Positions 25,430 to 34,323 of a stretch of 64,000 nucleotides of DNA are shown piece by piece. Below the pieces are notes generated by a model. It had not been told where the DNA came from. It was given only the letters and a program-made list of their open reading frames with translations, and ran no database searches. Position 1 is the first letter of the stretch. Every line of letters begins with the position of its first letter. The position numbers were made by a program, and so were the translations under genes. Location: assembly GCF_034087045.1 (NCBI RefSeq), contig NZ_CP139247.1:2382001-2446000 (forward strand), written 5' to 3'. The DNA comes from Chitinophaga sancti (GTDB lineage: Bacteria > Bacteroidota > Bacteroidia > Chitinophagales > Chitinophagaceae).

Positions 25430-25825
25430 CTAATTTTTAACTACTCGGAGGTACACGTTTAAAATGGATGAACAAGCTTCCTTTTGAAGTTCCTTAAAGA
25501 TGATCGCAAAGGTCAACTGTCGTTTAGCAGTGTAGTACCTTTTATTTAGTTCACGCAATAATGTGAGTGTGTTATCAATAGCATTATTGATTTCAAAGTG
25601 GTAAGGATGACCTGGTTTAACCCAGGCATTCTCTTTCCCACTCCATTCGTCTACCGTCACTTTTTGAGGCAGCTTTACGTCGTGGTAACGACAACTTTTT
25701 CCAATACGTATCCGGATGTGAATTTTATAGCGCCCGTTTTGGTTAATATGATTTCGCCAATTATGTACGGGACGAAAATCAGGTATTTCCATAAAGGCCT
25801 CCTTTCTTGCGCTAATGCAGTACAA
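25430..25825 (-). pseudogene. Tyrosine recombinase (integrase), N-terminal part split by IS66
   Basis: From the likely start ATG 25792 (MEIPDFRPVHNW) it reads an arm-type DNA-binding domain (RYKIHIRIRIGKSCRYHDVKLPQKVTVDEWSGKENAWV) and the beginning of the core-binding domain (TAKRQLTFAIIFKELQKEACSSILN), then runs into IS66 (VYLRVVKN stop). Without the insertion the protein would be about 410 residues, normal for Bacteroidota integrases. It is placed next to tRNA-Gln, as integrase genes of tRNA-targeting elements are. Confidence 0.85.
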
Positions 25826-25883
25826 ATTTCGTCAAAAAGGATAGATTTTGATTAAGTGATTCTATTAACAGATTACCGATAAA

Positions 25884-25903
25884 GTGTAAAAAAAGGTGTA
25901 AAA
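25884..25903 (+). repeat. 20-bp direct repeat, right copy (candidate att-associated)
   Basis: Two GTGTAAAA octamers spaced 12 bases apart, 19/20 identical to 8512-8531. It lies just upstream of the integrase start and 210 bp from tRNA-Gln. Confidence 0.5.
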
Positions 25904-26057
25904 CAATACAAGGCTAATGAGATGAAAAAGGAAGGGCATCAAAAGAACAGGTTGTGAGAGGACGTTTGATAATTAAATAGATACAAAGAAGAACTGATTA
26001 TAAAGCATCGAAAAAATGAATATTCGACTTTTTGAGCGGTTAGAATCTAAAAAAAAT

Positions 26058-26088
26058 AAACCGCTGAGAATGAATTCTTCAGCGGTTT
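26058..26088 (-). terminator. Terminator downstream of tRNA-Gln
   Basis: AAACCGCTGA with TCAGCGGTTT, extended by GAAT/ATTC with a one-base bulge. On the minus strand an eight-T run follows. It terminates the tRNA transcript before the integrase region. Confidence 0.8.
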
Positions 26089-26112
26089 AAAAAAAGGTTT
26101 GTTTTTTCGAGT

Positions 26113-26182
26113 TGCCTGACCTGGATTCGAACCAAGACAAACAGAGTCAGAGTCTGTCGTACTACCGTTATACTATCAGGCA
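26113..26182 (-). tRNA. tRNA-Gln (anticodon CTG)
   Basis: The minus strand folds as a full tRNA: acceptor TGCCTGA/TCAGGCA, D-arm GTAT...GTAC, anticodon stem ACAGA/TCTGT with loop CTCTGAC (anticodon CTG, for CAG codons), and T-arm CTTGG/CCAGG with loop TTCGAAT. The CCA end is not encoded. It marks the right edge of the island. Confidence 0.93.
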
Positions 26183-26334
26183 ATAGTTATTCGTTGTTCG
26201 GGACGGCAAAATTATAACTTTCTAAAATAAAAAGCAAAATTTATTTTAGAAAGTTCTGAACCTTTCCAAAAACACTCGCTATAACTGTCACTGACGGGGA
26301 TATAACCCCGCGCTTACCACTAAAATCAGGCAAT

Positions 26335-26365
26335 AAAAAAGCCCCGCTTATTAAGCAGGGCTTTC
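26335..26365 (-). terminator. Terminator of the subtilase gene
   Basis: AAAGCCCCGCTT pairs with AAGCAGGGCTTT with one mismatch, followed on the minus strand by a T-run. It lies 20 bp after the stop of the S8 gene. Confidence 0.75.
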
Positions 26366-26382
26366 CTTATAAAAAGAAGAAA

Positions 26383-27945
26383 TTATTTATAAGTCGCAGC
26401 CAGTTGCAGTGCTTTGTAAGCATTTACTACACCACCTGTTCTACACAGATTTTCCATATATGTTTCTTTAGGCTGACCATTTTCATCACCAATCGTTACG
26501 GGATGCGCTACTTTCACTACAGACTTTAAGATGATCTCTTTCACCTGTAATGCAGTCAGTTTAGGATAATAAGAACGGATCAGCGCAGCCAGACCTGTTA
26601 CTACCGGTGCCGCCATACTGGTACCATCATGGTAATCATATTTAGAACCAGGAATAGAAGAATATATGGCTACACCAGGTGCAAATACATCTACCGCAGT
26701 CTTACCATAGTTAGAGAAAGAAGCTGGCAGGCTCTCATCATCTTCCGGACCGGAAGCACCTACTTCGATCCAGGCCTCAGCAGTACCACCACCCAGGTAA
26801 GTACGGTTAGGATAGTTAGCCACAGAATCTGTGTTCTGACCATCATTGCCTGCTGCGTGTACCAGCAGTACATCTTTAGACATGGCGTATTTCACCGCAT
26901 CGTCTACTACTTTCTTATTTGGAGAGTAAGGTTTACCAAAGCTCATGTTGATCACTTTAGCACCATTGTCTACTGCATAACGCAGTGCATTGGCCACATC
27001 CTTATCTCTTTCATCTCCATTAGGTACCGCACGCACTGACATAAGCAATACATTGTTAGCAACACCATTGATACCGAGGTTATTATTCCGGCCAGCACCG
27101 ATGATACCTGCTACGTGGGTACCGTGATCCGCATCCGGACCAGTTACATCGTTATTGCCATAATAGTGTTCTTCAGGATTTGCATAATTGTCACCTACGA
27201 TGGCGCGATTATCATAATCAAGGTTCAGCTGGTAATCTACCTGTTCCTTGAAGTGATCGTATGCCCTATCCAGTTCACTCTCTTTGAATGTTTTATAATC
27301 AGGGTAGCGCAGCAGCTGCTGACTTACGATCTGCTTAATCTGTGCTTCTACCGGATTGTCTGCATTAAATGTCTGGAAATCAGCAGCAGTAGGATTTTCC
27401 TTGTTCATTTTTGTCACCATTGTATCCAGCATGCCTTTGAAACGGGACACACCGTAGAGTGACTTTTTAGCTTCGTCCAGCTCGTCCTCGTATTTATCGA
27501 GCAGTCTTTTGTATTGGTAAAGACCGTTGGTGTCTGCAGAGGGATTGGCAAAACGGGCCTTTCCTGCACGTACCAGGCGGGTCAGCTCCAGGTTGTCATA
27601 ATCTACATTGCCTTTGGCAGAACCGATGAAGTCCCAGCCATTCATATCATCAATATAGTGATTCTTATCGTCGTCTTTACCATTACCTCTTTTCTCCTTG
27701 AGGTTCACCCAGAGGGCAGATTTCAGGTCTTCATGAGCGGTATCAACGCCGCTATCGATAATGGCTACTACTACAGGTTTAGATTTCTTGTCTTTCAGCA
27801 GTTCGTTGTACGCCTTTTCTACACTGATACCGAAAACGGAATCTTTTTGCAGGTCCATATTTTGCCAGTTGGGCATCTGTGCATGCACCAAGGAGGCTGA
27901 CAGTAACAGTGCGGCGGCGATGGCTGCGTTTTTGAAAATATTCAT
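26383..27945 (-). CDS. Secreted S8 family serine peptidase (subtilase)
   Basis: 520 residues with a signal peptide (MNIFKNAAIAAALLLSASLVHA). The catalytic triad is visible: Asp64 (VVAIIDSGVDTAHEDL), His274 (DADHGTHVAGI) and Ser443 (HDGTSMAAPVVTG), with the oxyanion Asn in HAAGNDGQ. A large insertion of about 150 residues, rich in charged helix, separates the Asp and His blocks, as in a Bacteroidota subgroup of periplasmic or surface subtilases. No C-terminal sorting domain follows, so it is probably periplasmic or released. Single gene with its own terminator. Confidence 0.93.
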   Translation of the reverse strand: MNIFKNAAIAAALLLSASLVHAQMPNWQNMDLQKDSVFGISVEKAYNELLKDKKSKPVVVAIIDSGVDTAHEDLKSALWVNLKEKRGNGKDDDKNHYIDDMNGWDFIGSAKGNVDYDNLELTRLVRAGKARFANPSADTNGLYQYKRLLDKYEDELDEAKKSLYGVSRFKGMLDTMVTKMNKENPTAADFQTFNADNPVEAQIKQIVSQQLLRYPDYKTFKESELDRAYDHFKEQVDYQLNLDYDNRAIVGDNYANPEEHYYGNNDVTGPDADHGTHVAGIIGAGRNNNLGINGVANNVLLMSVRAVPNGDERDKDVANALRYAVDNGAKVINMSFGKPYSPNKKVVDDAVKYAMSKDVLLVHAAGNDGQNTDSVANYPNRTYLGGGTAEAWIEVGASGPEDDESLPASFSNYGKTAVDVFAPGVAIYSSIPGSKYDYHDGTSMAAPVVTGLAALIRSYYPKLTALQVKEIILKSVVKVAHPVTIGDENGQPKETYMENLCRTGGVVNAYKALQLAATYK

Positions 27946-28088
27946 ATGCTTTGTTCATTGACTCCACAGTAGCAGTTCAATAGTAGAGATGTGCTCCCGG
28001 GGTAGATTTTATTGTTTATTGATAAAGTTGTCTGAGCGCAAAGGGGATTTAAAGGGCCGAAAATAGCCAATATAAACCTTTAAAAATG

Positions 28089-28469
28089 TTAAAAATTGAA
28101 GTACCCAATCACTGCCAGCCACACTACTGCCATGATAATCAATGGTATCCACGCGGGTAATAATTTGTAGGGAGGTATGCCTCTCAAAAGCAGGCGCCAT
28201 ACCGGGAAGCTCAATAGAAAAGCAAAAATAAGGGAGGGTACAAAAATGACGTCAGTTCTGCCGGTCCTGTTCTGCAGTATCATCTGCAAATGGAAATATT
28301 CAAAAACCATGGCACCCAGCATGACAAAGGGAATGCTCTTTAACCGGCCTGTGTTTCGGAGGTTTACACAAAAAAGAATGGCGCCACCAATGGGCGTCAT
28401 CAATATTGTATAGATGGCAATAAAGATCCTTGAATAAAGCGCCGTTCTTTGATCACTGCTTGCTGTCAT
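28089..28469 (-). CDS. Small polytopic membrane protein
   Basis: 126 residues with about four TM segments: LYSRIFIAIYTILMTPIGGAI, SIPFVMLGAMVFEYF, VIFVPSLIFAFLLSFPVW and WIPLIIMAVVWLAVIGYF. No conserved charged motif suggests a transport or enzyme role, and I do not recognise the family. It stands alone between the subtilase and the RND operon, on the same strand. The function is unknown. Confidence 0.7.
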   Translation of the reverse strand: MTASSDQRTALYSRIFIAIYTILMTPIGGAILFCVNLRNTGRLKSIPFVMLGAMVFEYFHLQMILQNRTGRTDVIFVPSLIFAFLLSFPVWRLLLRGIPPYKLLPAWIPLIIMAVVWLAVIGYFNF

Positions 28470-28500
28470 ACATTAAAAAATATGCCGCAAGATAGTATAA

Positions 28501-28536
28501 AAAGAAAGAGGTCCACTATTGCGGACCTCTTTCTTT
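28501..28536 (-). terminator. Terminator of the RND efflux operon
   Basis: 14-bp perfect stem AAAGAAAGAGGTCC (28501-28514) with its complement (28523-28536). The T-rich arm follows on either strand. It lies 2 bp from the stop of the outer-membrane factor gene. Confidence 0.85.
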
Positions 28537-28538
28537 GA

Positions 28539-29939
28539 TTATTTCCATCCTCCACCAAGGCTTCGGTACAGTGTTACAACGGCTTGCAGCTGTTGTAGTT
28601 TGTCGCTGATACTGTTCAGCTGGGCGGTGAGCAGGCTTTGTTCTGACGTGAGTACATCCGTATAGTTGGTATTGGATGTATATTTCAGCAGTTCTTTTGT
28701 ATAGTCTACTGACTTTTGCAGGTAAGCGATCTGCTTATTTCTGATGGCAGCCTTATCTACGGCGGCATTGTAGTCAAACAGGGCGTTGGTGACTTCCTGG
28801 CCAGCGGTGAGCAGGGTAGATTTGTAGGTAGCCATATACTCTTCCTGGTTGGCTTCCGCTACCCGTAACCGTTGCTTGTTCTGACCCTGCTGGAAAATAG
28901 GCTGGGTCAGACTTCCTACGATGCTGCCGAAAAAGTGAGAGGCATCGAAAAAGCTATTCAGGGTAGTACTATTCAAACCACCAGTTGCCGTAATAGACAG
29001 GCTTGGGTAGAAGTAGGTTCTGGCTACATTGGTCAGTTCATAGTAATAACGAAGCTGGTATTCAGCCTGTTGTACATCCGGACGATTGGCCAGTAACTGT
29101 GCTGGTACCCCTGTTTTCAGGTCTGCATTCACAGATTGATCTGCCAGGGTACCTCTTTCGATGGCGCTGGAAGGGCGGCCCAGGTATAAGCTGATGGTGT
29201 TTTCTGTTTCGCGGATGTTTTGCAACAGATCCGGAATAGTCACTTCGGCAGAGTAGCGGTTGGCTTCACTCTGTACCACGTCGGCCCCGGTTACCACATC
29301 ACTTTCTTTCAGCGTCTTCATGGTTTCCACATCGGCTTTGCGATTTTCTATGGTCTGGCGGGTGAGCTTCAGTTGTTCGTCATATGCCAGCAATGCATAG
29401 TAATTGGTGGCAATATTGGCGATTAGCTGGGTCAGTACGGCCCTTCGGTATGCTTCACTTTGCAGAAAGGCGGCCATGTAAGCGCGCTTTGTACTACGCA
29501 GTTTTCCCCATATATCAGCTTCCCAGCTGGCGGTAGCGGAGAGCTGGTAGGTACGGTTGTAAGTGATAAAGCTACCACCCTGAGAGATAGCCACCTTTTG
29601 CTGGGTTACAGAAGCAGTAGCTTCCGCTGTAGGCAGAAAAGCTTGTTTGCTCTGGCGAAGATTGGCCGCTGCCGCATTCATACGGGCATTGGCAACCTTC
29701 AGGTCCAGGTTATTTTCTATGCCTTCTTTGATGAGGGCCTGTAAATGTGGATCTGTGAATAATTGCGTCCATGGAAGATCGGCCATGGTCGTACTATCGG
29801 TAGTCGTACTGTCGCGGTACAACTTACTGTCTGCCACATTCTCCGGTTGTTTGTAAGGTTTGGTAACTCTGCACGAAACAGCAAAGGTCGCAGCAGTCAA
29901 TATGACCAACAGTGCTTGTTGTTTATTATTGGATTTCAT
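28539..29939 (-). CDS. RND efflux outer-membrane factor (NodT/OprM type lipoprotein)
   Basis: 466 residues. A lipoprotein signal (MKSNNKQQALLVILTAATFAVSC) is followed by two OEP (TolC) domains with long coiled-coil helices, for example NLDLKVANARMNAAAANLRQSKQAFLPTAEATASVT and its repeat in the second half (LRVAEANQEEYMATYKSTLLTAGQEVTNAL). The RPDVQQAEYQLRYYYE motif is typical of NodT-type factors. It forms the outer-membrane channel for the pump encoded just upstream; only 3 bp separate it from the RND gene. Last gene of the tetR-adaptor-pump-OMF operon. Confidence 0.93.
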   Translation of the reverse strand: MKSNNKQQALLVILTAATFAVSCRVTKPYKQPENVADSKLYRDSTTTDSTTMADLPWTQLFTDPHLQALIKEGIENNLDLKVANARMNAAAANLRQSKQAFLPTAEATASVTQQKVAISQGGSFITYNRTYQLSATASWEADIWGKLRSTKRAYMAAFLQSEAYRRAVLTQLIANIATNYYALLAYDEQLKLTRQTIENRKADVETMKTLKESDVVTGADVVQSEANRYSAEVTIPDLLQNIRETENTISLYLGRPSSAIERGTLADQSVNADLKTGVPAQLLANRPDVQQAEYQLRYYYELTNVARTYFYPSLSITATGGLNSTTLNSFFDASHFFGSIVGSLTQPIFQQGQNKQRLRVAEANQEEYMATYKSTLLTAGQEVTNALFDYNAAVDKAAIRNKQIAYLQKSVDYTKELLKYTSNTNYTDVLTSEQSLLTAQLNSISDKLQQLQAVVTLYRSLGGGWK

Positions 29940-29942
29940 GTG

Positions 29943-32900
29943 TTACGCTTTTATTGTAGTATCCTCATCTTCTTCTTCATGCTTTTTGGTACTTACTTTT
30001 TCCTGTAAGGTCTGGAAGATGATGAATAATACAGGGATCATGAATACGCCTATCACGGTACCAAAGAGCATCCCGCCTACTGCCGCTGTACCAATAGAGC
30101 GGTTACCATTCGCACCGGCGCCGGTAGCGAACATCAGTGGCATCAGACCAAAGATGAAGGCAAAAGATGTCATGAGGATGGGTCGGAAACGGGCTTTCGC
30201 ACCTTCTACCGCCGAATCCAGCATAGTCATACCGTGTCGTCGTCTTTCCACCGCATACTCTACGATCAGGATGGCGTTTTTAGACAGTAGACCTATCAGC
30301 ATGATCAGGGAAATCTGGAGATAGATATTATTGTCAATACCAAAGATGCGGGCAAAGAGGAAGGTCCCTGTAAGCCCAAACGGCAGTGACAACAGAACTG
30401 CGAATGGCAGCAGGTAACTTTCATACTGAGCACTCAGCAGGAAGTATACGAATACCAGGCAGAGGATGAACACATATGTCGACTGGGAACCACTGGATTG
30501 TTCTTCACGGCTGATACCGGAAAACTCATATCCATAGCCCGGTGGCAGTTTCTCTGCAGCCACTTCCTGGATCGCTTTTAATGCCTGACCGGAGCTATAA
30601 CCTGCATTTGGAGCACCATTTACTGCCATGGCGGTGAACAGGTTGAAGCGTGCTATACTTTCCGGACCATATGCCCTGGTAAGGGTAACAAACTCACTGA
30701 TCGGCGCCATTTTGGCATCAGAGGTCCGTACATATATCTTGTTCAATCCCTCAATATTCGCCCTGTAGGCGGTATCTGCCTGTATCATTACGCGGTATTG
30801 TTTACCATACAGGTTGAAGTTGGAAGCATAATAACCACCATAATAAACCTGCATCGCATTCATCACATTGTTCACAGTCAGACCTGCTTCTTTCACTTTA
30901 GCCACATTTACTTCCATCAGGTATTGAGGAAAGTTCGGGTTGAAGGTGGTAGAAGCATACTGGATTTCAGGGCGTTTGCTCAGTTGTGCCAGGAAATCCT
31001 GTGCTACTTTATAGAACTCAGCGGTCGAATGTCCACCTTTATCCTGCAGCTGGAAGGAGAAACCACCAGCAATACCGAAACCAGTAATGGTAGGCAGTGA
31101 CATCGGCATAATCTGCGCTTCCCTGATATGAGCTGTTTTTTGCATCAGGGCGCCAATTACATCGTTATTGCTCATCGTACGATCACTCCATTTTTTTAGT
31201 TCCAGGATGATCATACCATATGAACTACCGCTACCTGCCAGCAGGTTCTGACCTGCCATACGAAGGGTATTGTTCACCGCCGGAATAGTATGGCAGATGC
31301 TATCCAGTTCATTGGCGATAACAGTGGTACGCTCCATACTGGTAGCGGGTGGCATACTAATGTTTACGAATATGGTACCCATGTCCTCATCCGGCACAAA
31401 GCTGCTGGAAGTGGAAGTCATCAGGTAATAAAGCCCACCGCCAAATGCTGCAACACCTAATAACACCAGCCACAGTTTCTTTGAAAGGAAGGTAACAGAG
31501 CGCGTATATTTAGTAGTAACAGTATCAAAAGCGGTATTGAATGAAGTATAAAACCGTTGTAATACATTCTTTTTCTTGTGTTCTTCTGAATGTGGTTTCA
31601 GAAAAAGGGCTGCCAGTGCAGGGCTGAGCGTCAATGCGTTGATAGCGGAAAGTATGATGGCAATAGCGAGGGTAATGCCAAATTGCTTATAGAACACACC
31701 CGAAGAACCACTGATGAAAGTAACAGGTACGAATACCGCTGACATTACAAGGGTAATGGAAACGATCGCGCCGGAGATTTCACTCATCGCATCAATAGAG
31801 GCCTTCCTGGCAGATTTATATCCCGTATCCAGTTTGGCGTGTACGGCCTCGACGACGACGATCGCATCATCCACCACGATACCAATGGCCAGTACCAATG
31901 CGAAGAGGGTCAGCAGATTGATACTGAACCCAAACAGATTTAGGAAGAAGAAGGTACCAATAATCGCCACTGGTACGGAAATCGCAGGAATGAGGGTAGA
32001 CCTGAAGTCCTGCAGGAAGATGAATACCACAATGAATACCAGCACAAATGCTTCGATCAGGGTATGAATTACCTTCTCGATACTGGCATCCAGGAATTTA
32101 TTGATATCTACCAGGTTGGTAGTATGTATTCCTTTCGGGAAATTCTTTTCCGCTTCAGCAATCACTGCTTTACAATCATTAATAACCTGGCTTGCATTGG
32201 AACCTGCCGTTTGGCTAACAGATACGTTGGTAGCAGGATAGCCGTTCACAGTAGCCATACTGCTGTAAGACTGGGCACCCAGTTCAATGCGAGCAATATC
32301 TTTGAGGCGTAGAAATTGTCCGTTGCCGGTCGACTTGATAATAATATTCCCAAATTCATCGATGCTTTTCAGTTTGCCGGAATAGCGGATTACGTACTGA
32401 AAGCTTTGATTACCCTGTTCACCAAATTTACCAGGCGCGGCTTCTATGTTCTGGTCACTCATCGCATCGGTTACATCAGCAGGCGTAAGTCCGTAAACGG
32501 ACATGACATCAGGTTTCAGCCAGATACGCATGGAGTAGTTCATGCTACCGAAGGCGCTTGCATTACCTACCCCGTTCACCCTTTTCAGGGCAGGGATCAG
32601 GTTAATTTCTACATAGTTTTGCAGGAAAGTCTGGTCATAAGCAGGGTTCTCGCTATAAAAAGCGGAGATGAGCAGATTACTACTCTGTTGCTTTTTCACT
32701 GTTACGCCTGCCTGTGTTACTTCAGCTGGCAGGAGGCTGGAAGCGGTAGATACGCGGTTTTGCACGTCTACAGCTGCCTGGTCGGCGTCCCTTCCCACTT
32801 TAAAATATACGTTGATGGTGGCGCTACCATCGTTGGTAGCAGTGGAGGTCATGTAAGTCATCCCTTCCACACCATTGATCTGTTCTTCCAGCGGCACGAT

Positions 32901-33083
32901 CACACTATTCAATACCACGTCGGCATTAGCTCCCGTATAACTGGCGGACACCTGTACTGTAGGAGGAGCGATATCCGGGTATTGCGCTATCGGAAGCGAT
33001 ACGAGTCCCAGGATACCCAATATGACAATGATCACCGAGATCACGGTACTGAGTACAGGACGTTCTATAAATGTCTTTAGCAT
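29943..33083 (-). CDS. RND multidrug efflux permease (HAE1, AcrB/MexB type)
   Basis: 1046 residues, the usual length. It starts MLKTFIERPVLSTVISVIIVI (TM1), then LPIAQYPDIAPPTVQVSASYTGANADVV, the HAE1 signature. The proton-relay Asp pair is present in TM4 (GIVVDDAIVVVEAVHAKL). Twelve TM helices and two large periplasmic loops are evident. The C-terminus is short and charged. It exports drugs, dyes or detergents by proton antiport with the adaptor and OMF encoded beside it. The 21-bp gap to the adaptor gene indicates one transcript. Confidence 0.95.
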   Translation of the reverse strand: MLKTFIERPVLSTVISVIIVILGILGLVSLPIAQYPDIAPPTVQVSASYTGANADVVLNSVIVPLEEQINGVEGMTYMTSTATNDGSATINVYFKVGRDADQAAVDVQNRVSTASSLLPAEVTQAGVTVKKQQSSNLLISAFYSENPAYDQTFLQNYVEINLIPALKRVNGVGNASAFGSMNYSMRIWLKPDVMSVYGLTPADVTDAMSDQNIEAAPGKFGEQGNQSFQYVIRYSGKLKSIDEFGNIIIKSTGNGQFLRLKDIARIELGAQSYSSMATVNGYPATNVSVSQTAGSNASQVINDCKAVIAEAEKNFPKGIHTTNLVDINKFLDASIEKVIHTLIEAFVLVFIVVFIFLQDFRSTLIPAISVPVAIIGTFFFLNLFGFSINLLTLFALVLAIGIVVDDAIVVVEAVHAKLDTGYKSARKASIDAMSEISGAIVSITLVMSAVFVPVTFISGSSGVFYKQFGITLAIAIILSAINALTLSPALAALFLKPHSEEHKKKNVLQRFYTSFNTAFDTVTTKYTRSVTFLSKKLWLVLLGVAAFGGGLYYLMTSTSSSFVPDEDMGTIFVNISMPPATSMERTTVIANELDSICHTIPAVNNTLRMAGQNLLAGSGSSYGMIILELKKWSDRTMSNNDVIGALMQKTAHIREAQIMPMSLPTITGFGIAGGFSFQLQDKGGHSTAEFYKVAQDFLAQLSKRPEIQYASTTFNPNFPQYLMEVNVAKVKEAGLTVNNVMNAMQVYYGGYYASNFNLYGKQYRVMIQADTAYRANIEGLNKIYVRTSDAKMAPISEFVTLTRAYGPESIARFNLFTAMAVNGAPNAGYSSGQALKAIQEVAAEKLPPGYGYEFSGISREEQSSGSQSTYVFILCLVFVYFLLSAQYESYLLPFAVLLSLPFGLTGTFLFARIFGIDNNIYLQISLIMLIGLLSKNAILIVEYAVERRRHGMTMLDSAVEGAKARFRPILMTSFAFIFGLMPLMFATGAGANGNRSIGTAAVGGMLFGTVIGVFMIPVLFIIFQTLQEKVSTKKHEEEDEDTTIKA

Positions 33084-33104
33084 AATTCCTTTTTTAATAA
33101 TAGG

Positions 33105-34256
33105 CTAGTCAATCTTCTGGTAGAGGCTGTCGGCATTTACTATGCGGGGTTTGATCAGCGTGCTGTCGCGCAGGTTGCTGGCGCCTTCGATCACTATTTG
33201 GTCACCGGCTTTCAGGCCACTTTTTACAATGAAGAACTGCCCGTTGTCATTGGCGGTTGTGGTGATGGGCTTACTTATTGCATAATTATCTTTGGTCACG
33301 ATGTAAGTAAAGCGTTTGTCCTGCAGTTCGTAAGTAGCGCCTTGTGGAATCACAAGTGCAGAGTCTTCAGACCTTGGGATCCTTAGAATGGCACTGGCAC
33401 CGCTTTTAATGATGCCCAATGGATTGGGGAAAGTAGCTTTGAACTGAACGGTACCGGTAGTAGTAGCAATGAGGCCACTGGCTGTTTCTACTTTACCTTT
33501 CAGTGAATATTCACTACCATTGGCCAGTACCAGTGTTACTGCAGGCAGCTGTTTCACTTTTTCTTCCAGCGTATTACCCGGGACCATCTCGGAGAAATCA
33601 AGCAGTTGCTTTTCGTTCAGGGAAAAGTAGGCGTATACATTACTTATATTAGAAAGGGTAGTCAGTGCTTCGGTGCTGGTGCTGCTTACCAGGGCGCCGA
33701 TCTTGTAAGGGATGGTACCGATTACACCATCAGCAGGCGCTTTGATAATGGTGTAGCCCACATTGGTTTCAGCGTTGGCCAATGTGGCCTGTGCCTGTGC
33801 CAGTGAGGCCTGTTTGGATTGCAGTGTATACTGTGCAGATTCCAGTTGGTACTTACTCACGATATCTTTCTCTACCAGCGGACGTACTTTATTTACATCC
33901 ATCTGTGCTGCATTCACATCTGCAACAGCGCTTTTGATGGAAGCTCTTGCAGTTATAACTGCTTGTTCATACTCAGGGTTGCTAATAGTAAACAACAGTT
34001 GGCCTTTCTTCACATTGGCGCCTTCATTGACATAGATCTCTTTCACATACCCATCTACTTTGGGGCGGATTTCTATGACCTGTTGCCCCTGGATGGTAGC
34101 AGGAAAGTCATAGTGTATCGTGGCCTTGATAGGGGCTAACGAAATGACAGCATAGTCCTTTGCCGCGTCGGCCGGGTTCGGAGTCCCTTTTTTATTATTG
34201 CCACAGGACAGCAGTAGAAGTGCTGCGCCGGCGACCGGTAAATACATCTTCGACAT
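33105..34256 (-). CDS. RND efflux periplasmic adaptor (AcrA/MexA type lipoprotein)
   Basis: 383 residues from ATG 34256 (MSKMYLPVAGAALLLLSC); the frame opens nine codons earlier, at 34283, but that extension would spoil the lipoprotein signal. The lipobox Cys is in LLLLSCGNN. Domain order: lipoyl/barrel-sandwich half (QQVIEIRPKVDGYVKEIYVNEGANVKKGQLLFTI), helical hairpin (ARASIKSAVADVNAAQMDVNKVR...), second lipoyl half (YTIIKAPADGVIGTIPYKIGALV), then beta-barrel and membrane-proximal domains. It links pump and OMF. It lies between tetR and the pump gene, all on one strand. Confidence 0.93.
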   Translation of the reverse strand: MSKMYLPVAGAALLLLSCGNNKKGTPNPADAAKDYAVISLAPIKATIHYDFPATIQGQQVIEIRPKVDGYVKEIYVNEGANVKKGQLLFTISNPEYEQAVITARASIKSAVADVNAAQMDVNKVRPLVEKDIVSKYQLESAQYTLQSKQASLAQAQATLANAETNVGYTIIKAPADGVIGTIPYKIGALVSSTSTEALTTLSNISNVYAYFSLNEKQLLDFSEMVPGNTLEEKVKQLPAVTLVLANGSEYSLKGKVETASGLIATTTGTVQFKATFPNPLGIIKSGASAILRIPRSEDSALVIPQGATYELQDKRFTYIVTKDNYAISKPITTTANDNGQFFIVKSGLKAGDQIVIEGASNLRDSTLIKPRIVNADSLYQKID

Positions 34257-34323
34257 ATAAATATATAATTTTGTACATGACAAAAAAAAGTTCAGCTGAT
34301 CACAGGGGTATATAGCTTGCGGA

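Larger units (their letters stand above)
22901..25456 (-). mobile_element. IS66-family insertion sequence, 2556 bp
   Basis: Terminal inverted repeats start GTGTACCTCCGAGTAG at both ends (16 bp identical) and an 8-bp target duplication GTTTAAAA flanks it (22893-22900 and 25457-25464), exactly as IS66 elements do. It carries tnpA, tnpB and the large transposase gene on the minus strand. The transposase gene has a frameshift. The element interrupts the island integrase. Confidence 0.95.

Noticed and set aside
8512..25903. Treating the GTGTAAAA repeats as proven attL/attR
   Set aside because: The right copy is upstream of the integrase, not inside tRNA-Gln, and low-complexity A-runs inflate the similarity; kept only as candidates.
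26629..33080. Long plus-strand frames opposite the subtilase and RND genes
   Set aside because: Antisense shadows of long, high-GC coding regions with strongly supported products on the minus strand.
34283..34283. Upstream start of the RND adaptor (MSCTKLYIYM)
   Set aside because: It would place extra residues before the lipoprotein signal; ATG 34256 gives a proper signal with lipobox.
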